A model generated the notes under the pieces. It saw nothing but the letters and a program-made list of their open reading frames with translations, made no database searches and was not told where the DNA came from. Source: Mesorhizobium_K sp040049215 (lineage in GTDB: Bacteria; Pseudomonadota; Alphaproteobacteria; Rhizobiales; Rhizobiaceae). Taken from it: a stretch of DNA of 64,000 nucleotides. Position numbers and translations under genes: made by a program. The stretch is from NCBI RefSeq assembly GCF_040049215.1, contig NZ_JBDZDN010000002.1, positions 620,001-684,000 on the forward strand. Direction: 5' to 3'. Positions 59,747-64,000 of this stretch are shown one piece after another (within the stretch, counting starts at the first letter, position 1; every line of letters begins with the position of its first letter).

Positions 59747-61114
59747 ATGAAAGCCCATGACATCGACAAATGGCGCTCGTTGCCGCTCCTTGCGCGCATC
59801 GCCCGCGACCCGATCTCGGCGACCCGTGCCCTGCATCGCGAGCATGGCCCGTTCGTACGGGTCGAATTGCCCTTCCGGATGAAGGGCGGTGCCTCGCACG
59901 TCAGTCTGATCGCCGACGCCGACCTCTACAAGACCGTGATGAGCGACAGCGATCTGTGGCAGAACGTGCAGATCACCTGGGGCGGCTTGCCAAACCACGC
60001 GTCGAGCCGCCTGTCGATGGGCATGACGCGGCTCAGGGGCGAGCGCCACGAGCACTACCGCAAGATGTTCATCGCGCCGCTGAAGCGGCCAGTCGTCGCG
60101 GCGATGAGCCCGGAGATGGCGCGCGTCGCCGCCGGGGAGATGGCGGCGTGGCCGCGCAACCGGCCGGTCGACCTGCAGCACGCCGTCACGGTGATGACCA
60201 CCAAGCTCGCCGTCGCGCTGCTCTTCGGCAGCGATTTCGACCGCGCCTTGCCGATCACCGACCTCATCACCCGCCAGTTCAAGGCGTTTCGCGTCCTGCC
60301 CGGGCGGCAATATCTGCGCTGGGTCTGGAACGCCGACCGGCAGGAAAAGGTGATCATGGAATGGGCCAACGAGAAGCGCGGCAACCACAATGCGCGCGAT
60401 CTCCTGTCCGTCCTCGTCAACAACCCCGATCTCGATGGATCGCCGCCCTCGCCGGCGATCATCTGCGGCATCATCTGCTTCCTCTACGCCGCCGCCTACG
60501 ACACCTGCCTCAACGGCATCACCTGGACGCTGCTGCTGCTCACCCAGCATCCCGAAATCATGGAGGCGCTAACCGCCGAGATCGACGGGGCGCTCCAGGG
60601 CGAGTTGCCGACCATGGACCGCATCGGCCAGCTCCTGCTGCTCGACCGCGTCATCCGTGAAGGGATGCGGCTCATCCCCCCGGTGCCGCTGCAGATGCGC
60701 AAGGCCGTCCGTCCAACCGCGCTTGGCGACCAGGTGGTGCGGTATAGCGAACGCGTTCTGATCAGCGGCCATCTCATAGGCCGCGACCCGGAACTCTATC
60801 CCGAGCCCGACCGCTTCGTGCCGGAACGCTGGCGCTCGATAAAGCCGTCGCCTTTCCAGTATCCCGTGTTCGGCGCCGGCGGCCACATGTGCCCGGGCGT
60901 GGTCTTCGGCTTGCAGATGGTGAAGATCGCGCTTTCGACGATCCTGTCGGCCGGCCGGGTCGAACTCGCGCGCGACATGCCGGTCGGCTATCGCACCGCG
61001 GTCACCATGCAGCCGGTCGGCAGGGTAGAGGTTGTCCTGCGCGGCCACGGCGAAAGGCCGCGCAACCCGCGCGCCTCCGGAGGCCTCGCCAAGCTGGTCG
61101 CCCTGCCCGCCTGA
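59747..61114 (+). CDS. Cytochrome P450
   Basis: A 455-residue P450 from MKAHDIDKWRSLPLL (ATG 59747; the longer reading upstream starts only at TTG). Key motifs: I-helix region CFLYAAAYDTCLNGITW (AAYDT in place of A-G-x-D-T), K-helix ExxR in REGMRL (Glu305, Arg308), PERW (FVPERWRS) and the haem loop FGAGGHMCPG with ligand Cys382. It is a soluble bacterial monooxygenase with no fused reductase. No ferredoxin or ferredoxin reductase gene is adjacent, and the substrate is unknown. Confidence 0.93.
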   Translation: MKAHDIDKWRSLPLLARIARDPISATRALHREHGPFVRVELPFRMKGGASHVSLIADADLYKTVMSDSDLWQNVQITWGGLPNHASSRLSMGMTRLRGERHEHYRKMFIAPLKRPVVAAMSPEMARVAAGEMAAWPRNRPVDLQHAVTVMTTKLAVALLFGSDFDRALPITDLITRQFKAFRVLPGRQYLRWVWNADRQEKVIMEWANEKRGNHNARDLLSVLVNNPDLDGSPPSPAIICGIICFLYAAAYDTCLNGITWTLLLLTQHPEIMEALTAEIDGALQGELPTMDRIGQLLLLDRVIREGMRLIPPVPLQMRKAVRPTALGDQVVRYSERVLISGHLIGRDPELYPEPDRFVPERWRSIKPSPFQYPVFGAGGHMCPGVVFGLQMVKIALSTILSAGRVELARDMPVGYRTAVTMQPVGRVEVVLRGHGERPRNPRASGGLAKLVALPA

Positions 61115-61294
61115 TTTGCCGGTGCATCGCTATGGCCGCGGTGCAACACTCGGGCGCCGAATTAACCTTTACGATCGGTAAACGTGCAAAAGCGGGCGCA
61201 CCGCCATTGATCCGCGCCGTCGACTCGGCGGAAATCTGCCGCTGCAGGGGCATTGCCTGGACGGATACTCAGGGCACGATGCGGCGTGGGACGA

Positions 61295-61492
61295 ATGAAA
61301 CAGGATATCGGGGCAGTTGCGCACCGGCTCGCCGAGGACCACCGCCTCAGCGACTATGATTTCTGGCGGGCGCTTAAGAATCTGGACAACGAGATCTACC
61401 GCATGTCCGGCGACCACCAGCCGATCCCGATGGAGATGATCCGCTGGCGCGCCATTATCAAGCAGGCCCGGTCGAGACGGGGCTTCCATTAG
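61295..61492 (+). CDS. Small hypothetical protein
   Basis: A 65-residue ORF, MKQDIGAVAHRLAEDHRLSD at the start, with GTGGGACGA upstream. Composition is normal for a soluble helical protein (YDFWRALKNLDNEIYRM, MEMIRWRAIIKQARS). I do not recognise it. Codon use looks like the neighbours. A rhizobial-type repeat follows directly after its stop. Confidence 0.55.
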   Translation: MKQDIGAVAHRLAEDHRLSDYDFWRALKNLDNEIYRMSGDHQPIPMEMIRWRAIIKQARSRRGFH

Positions 61493-61495
61493 AGT

Positions 61496-61565
61496 ATCGG
61501 ACCGAAAAGTGCGCAGCGGTTTTCGGACAAATCCGATGCTGAAACAAAGAGATAGAGCGGCGAAG
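61496..61565. repeat. Rhizobial-type intergenic repeat with CCGAAAA/TTTTCGG hairpin
   Basis: The segment TCGGACCGAAAAGTGCGCAG, then CGGTTTTCGGACAAATCCGA and TGCTGAAACAAAGAGATAGA, closely resembles a short repeat that I recall as abundant in intergenic regions of Hyphomicrobiales. Its core folds as CCGAAAA (61502-61508) with TTTTCGG (61520-61526). Only one copy is in the window, so repetition cannot be shown here. Confidence 0.5.
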
Positions 61566-61608
61566 CGTTTCCGTTCGCCTCTCTAGGCCCGAGCCGCGGC
61601 GCGGCCGG

Positions 61609-62496
61609 CTAACCCAGCTTGTCCTTGAAGAAGGCGATCGTCCGGCCCCAGGCGAGGTCGGCCGCCTCCTTGTCGTAGCGCGCCGCCGAGCTGTCGTTGT
61701 TGAAGGCGTGCTGAGCGCCGTCGTATACATAAATGGTGAAGTCCTTGCCGGCCGCTTCCAGAGCCGCCTTGTAGGCTTCGATGCCGGCATTGATGCGCTC
61801 GTCTTGCCCGGCATAGTGGAGCAGCAGCGCCGCCTGGATGCCGGGAACCTTCGCCGCATCGGCCTGCCTGCCATAGTAGGCGACGCCCGCCGCGAGGTCC
61901 GGCGACGCCGCCGCGAGATCGTTGACGGCGCCGCCGCCCCAGCAGAAGCCCATCGCGCCGACCTTGCCGGTGCCAAGTTTGTCGGCCTTCAGGAAATTCA
62001 CCGTGGCGACGCCGTTGGCGACCGTCTGCGCGGGATCGAGCTGGCCGATCATCTCGCGCGCCTTGTCCTCGTCGGCCGGCGTGCCGCCGAGCGGCGACAG
62101 GTAGTCCGGCGCCAGCGCGACGAAACCTTCGAGCGCCACGCGCCGCGCGACATCCCTGATATGCGCGTTGAGGCCGCGATTCTCGTGGATGACGATGACC
62201 GTAGCCAGCTTGCCGCTCGTATCGGCGGGCCGCACCAGATAGCCCATCATGTCGCCGGTTGAGCCCGGCCCCGAGCCTGGCCAGGTGATATCCTCGCCTT
62301 TCAGCCTCGCATCGTCGGCCGGCACGATCTCGGCGGCGGCCGGATTGGCGGCGAGCAGCGGCGCGATGGCCGCCGCCGCGGCGCCCGAGCCGGCGAGCCT
62401 TGTCAGCTTCTCCATGAAGCCGCGCCGGTCGAGCGTCAGATGCGTGTATTCGTCATAGGCGTCGATCATTGCCTGGGTGATCGCAGGTGCCGTCAT
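61609..62496 (-). CDS. Dienelactone hydrolase family protein
   Basis: A 295-residue alpha/beta hydrolase from MTAPAITQAMIDAYDEYTHL after GGAAGAG. Catalytic nucleophile Cys185 in GFCWGGGAV, the Glu in IHENRGLN (Glu105), acid in YAGQDERIN and base in GAQHAFNND fit the dienelactone hydrolase Cys-His-Asp triad. An N-terminal twin-arginine-like segment (DRRGFMEKLTRLAGSGAAAAAIAPLLA) ending in AAA suggests Tat export, which is usual for this carboxymethylenebutenolidase-like subgroup. True dienelactone activity is not certain. Confidence 0.9.
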   Translation of the reverse strand: MTAPAITQAMIDAYDEYTHLTLDRRGFMEKLTRLAGSGAAAAAIAPLLAANPAAAEIVPADDARLKGEDITWPGSGPGSTGDMMGYLVRPADTSGKLATVIVIHENRGLNAHIRDVARRVALEGFVALAPDYLSPLGGTPADEDKAREMIGQLDPAQTVANGVATVNFLKADKLGTGKVGAMGFCWGGGAVNDLAAASPDLAAGVAYYGRQADAAKVPGIQAALLLHYAGQDERINAGIEAYKAALEAAGKDFTIYVYDGAQHAFNNDSSAARYDKEAADLAWGRTIAFFKDKLG

Positions 62497-62755
62497 TTTC
62501 GCTCTTCCTAGTTTCCTCACCGCAAGGAAGTAGCCCGAATGCTGGCCGGGTCCATTCACGCTTGGGTGAGTTTTTTTCGCGATCGAAGCGCAGGTCAGGA
62601 ACGCATGCGCCCATCCAGCGGGCGCGGCGCAGGACAGCGGGAGGACGGGATTTGCCGCAATCAGCTAGCGTCTCAGTTTGAGCTTTGAGGCTGATTCATG
62701 GCGAGTCGCACGGTCGGTCCCTATATGTAGTTACTGGAAAAGCACAGGAGTGGTC

Positions 62756-62950
62756 ATGCCCCCCAAACAGACAACCGCCGAAGCCATGGCTCACACTGTA
62801 GGTGTCGATCCGAACGCGTTCCGCGATGCTTTGCGCAGCGTGAAGTATCCACGGAAGCGCACAACCGATTGGGAAGTGAAAATCGGTAGCCCCGCATATT
62901 CAGGAATGCGCACGGTTCTGGCGGGTCTCCTGCGGCGGAAGGCCGCCTGA
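62756..62950 (+). CDS. Small hypothetical protein
   Basis: A 64-residue ORF from MPPKQTTAEAMAHTVGVDPN with AGGAG well placed before ATG 62756. The sequence suggests a small helical protein (DPNAFRDALRSVKYPRKRTTDWEVKIGS) with a basic end. No family is recognised. The roughly 250 bp upstream, to the dienelactone hydrolase start, shows nothing else. Confidence 0.5.
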   Translation: MPPKQTTAEAMAHTVGVDPNAFRDALRSVKYPRKRTTDWEVKIGSPAYSGMRTVLAGLLRRKAA

Positions 62951-63139
62951 TACCGGCCTGGGCCTAAACGAGAAGCGCACCGCCAGTCGACAATGCCGCC
63001 TGCGTCACGTGCGCGAAATCAGACTGACCCACGACCCCGAAATCCGGTAAGTTGCCGGAAAAAAGTCCTTATTGTATGCTGTGTCACAGAAACTGGCTTA
63101 TCGTCGGCCGGATGGCCGATCTTGCCGTGGAGGGGTCCC

Positions 63140-63811
63140 ATGGAACTGAACCGTCGTGAGCTGATGCTTGGCGCACTGGCCGGCGCGGCCACGGGCGCCG
63201 GGCTCGTGCCTGCCGAAGCTGCCAAGGCCACATCGAAGTCCTCCTGGTATGCCGGGACCGCCGTCGACAACGGCGTCACCTTCAAGCTCACCAACTTCGC
63301 CGTGATCGACCAGAAGTGGCACAAGCAGATGGTGAAGTATAAGTCGAGCGAGCCGGCAGGCACGGTCGTCGTCGATACGCAGCACCATTTTCTCTACATG
63401 ATTATCGAGAACCAGACCGCCATACGATATGGCGTCGGCGTCGGCCGCGACGGGTTCCAGTGGTTCGGCCGCGCCAATATCGACCGCAAGTCGCTGTGGC
63501 CGAAATGGACGCCGCCGCCCGAGATGCTGCTGCGCCAGCCCGACCTGCCGGCCTCCGTAGCGGGCGGTGCGCCGACCAATCCGCTGGGACCTCGGGCGAT
63601 GTATCTCCATGGCGATGGCGGAGACACCGGTTATCGCCTGCACGGCACGCTTGAGCCCGGCAGCATCGGCAAGGACGTGTCGTCCGGCTGCATCCGCATG
63701 TTCCCGGAGCATGTGATCGACCTCTACCAGCGCTGCCCGATCGGCACCGCCGTCCAGGTTCTGCCGCACATCGCCGACCGCATGCCCCAGCTCGACGCCC
63801 AGAACGGATGA
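63140..63811 (+). CDS. L,D-transpeptidase (YkuD domain)
   Basis: A 223-residue exported enzyme; ATG 63140 follows GTGGAGGGG. The N-terminus MELNRRELMLGALAGAATGA has a twin-arginine motif and signal. The YkuD domain spans about 75-210: TVVVDTQHHFLYM, YGVGVGRDGFQWFG, then the active site YRLHGT (His168) and SSGCIRMFPE (Cys184). It makes 3-3 crosslinks in peptidoglycan or attaches proteins to it, important in Hyphomicrobiales cell walls. A lipoprotein gene starts 10 nt later. Confidence 0.92.
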   Translation: MELNRRELMLGALAGAATGAGLVPAEAAKATSKSSWYAGTAVDNGVTFKLTNFAVIDQKWHKQMVKYKSSEPAGTVVVDTQHHFLYMIIENQTAIRYGVGVGRDGFQWFGRANIDRKSLWPKWTPPPEMLLRQPDLPASVAGGAPTNPLGPRAMYLHGDGGDTGYRLHGTLEPGSIGKDVSSGCIRMFPEHVIDLYQRCPIGTAVQVLPHIADRMPQLDAQNG

Positions 63812-63821
63812 GCCAGACGCG

Positions 63822-64000
63822 ATGAAGATTGCACTGAAGATCGCGCGGGCCGGCGTATTCGCCGGCCTTTTGGCGTTTGCCGCTTCCTGTTCCACTCCGG
63901 GCGGGCTGACGCCCGGCCCGAGCGACACGCTGCCGCCTCAGTCCGGCGGCGCCACCGACGATCCCGCTGCCGGTTTCGAGAACGTGAAACCCGGTTCGGA
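63822..64000 (+). CDS. Lipoprotein, start of gene (3' end outside window)
   Basis: From ATG 63822 the frame is open to the window edge, giving about 59 residues. Signal MKIALKIARAGVFAGLLAFA, with a lipobox-like AASC, then a low-complexity Pro/Gly/Ser linker (TPGGLTPGPSDTLPPQSGG). This is how peptidoglycan-associated OmpA-type lipoproteins often begin, but the domain lies beyond the window. It is probably co-transcribed with the L,D-transpeptidase. Confidence 0.7.
   Translation, partial: MKIALKIARAGVFAGLLAFAASCSTPGGLTPGPSDTLPPQSGGATDDPAAGFENVKPGS

Overview
The window is about 64 kb of GC-rich chromosome (roughly 65% GC by eye). It looks like an alphaproteobacterium of the order Hyphomicrobiales (Rhizobiales), most like the Mesorhizobium/Phyllobacteriaceae group. 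Four things point there: the block ilvI-ilvH, miaA|serB, degP, DUF2065, hflC, hflK, folA, thyA; a circularly permuted two-piece tmRNA; an alphaproteobacterial SspB; and the lineage-typical small families BA14K, DUF4169 and ribbon-helix-helix. No insertion sequence, prophage, integrase or CRISPR array is visible. Gene starts given here are inferred from ribosome binding sites, overlaps and family start points.

Layout. 0-3.4 kb: three exported proteins on the minus strand (outer-membrane barrel, DUF3604, DUF2092) with an FNR/FixK-like box upstream. 3.6-8 kb: a tctCBA tripartite carboxylate transporter operon translationally coupled to a class III CoA-transferase. 8-14 kb: an orphan FecR protein, a dapA-family aldolase/lyase, an alpha/beta hydrolase, an exported beta-carbonic anhydrase, tRNA-Lys(CTT), a small secreted protein and a PhzF protein. 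13.9-17.1 kb: a MacAB-type efflux operon. 17.2-20.7 kb: NUDIX, an EEP-family nuclease/phosphatase, BA14K, PilZ and an unknown protein beside an AT-rich stretch. 20.9-28.3 kb: ilvC, TetR, a QorR/QorB-like divergent pair, kup, pdxJ and a RecD-like helicase.

28.4-34.4 kb: two overlapping RiPP-like precursor peptides, a ChaC-like protein, a cobalt-type nitrile hydratase operon, an SDR-DoxX fusion with DUF2269, LysE and a MazEF toxin-antitoxin pair. 34.4-49.2 kb: ilvIH preceded by a leader-peptide attenuator, a HerA-like ATPase, a second ChaC-like protein, a GGDEF protein, miaA/serB divergent and overlapping, a GNAT, then thyA-folA-hflK-hflC-DUF2065-degP and the ssrA tmRNA. 49.4-64 kb: a Bcr/CflA efflux pump with a divergent TetR, sspB-DUF4169-RHH, a 1367-residue AsmA protein, an FAD-linked oxidase, a hotdog thioesterase, a barrel-gene remnant, a P450, a dienelactone hydrolase, an L,D-transpeptidase and the start of a lipoprotein.

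Two connections run through the window. Branched-chain amino acid synthesis appears twice (ilvC, and ilvIH under apparent attenuation). Envelope and protein quality control is concentrated at 43-53 kb: HflKC and DegP handle membrane and periplasmic proteins, while tmRNA tags stalled products that SspB should deliver to ClpXP. The most novel-looking item is the pair of overlapping peptides at 28.45-28.68 kb, which share a YxKPxL leader and have no maturation enzyme in view.
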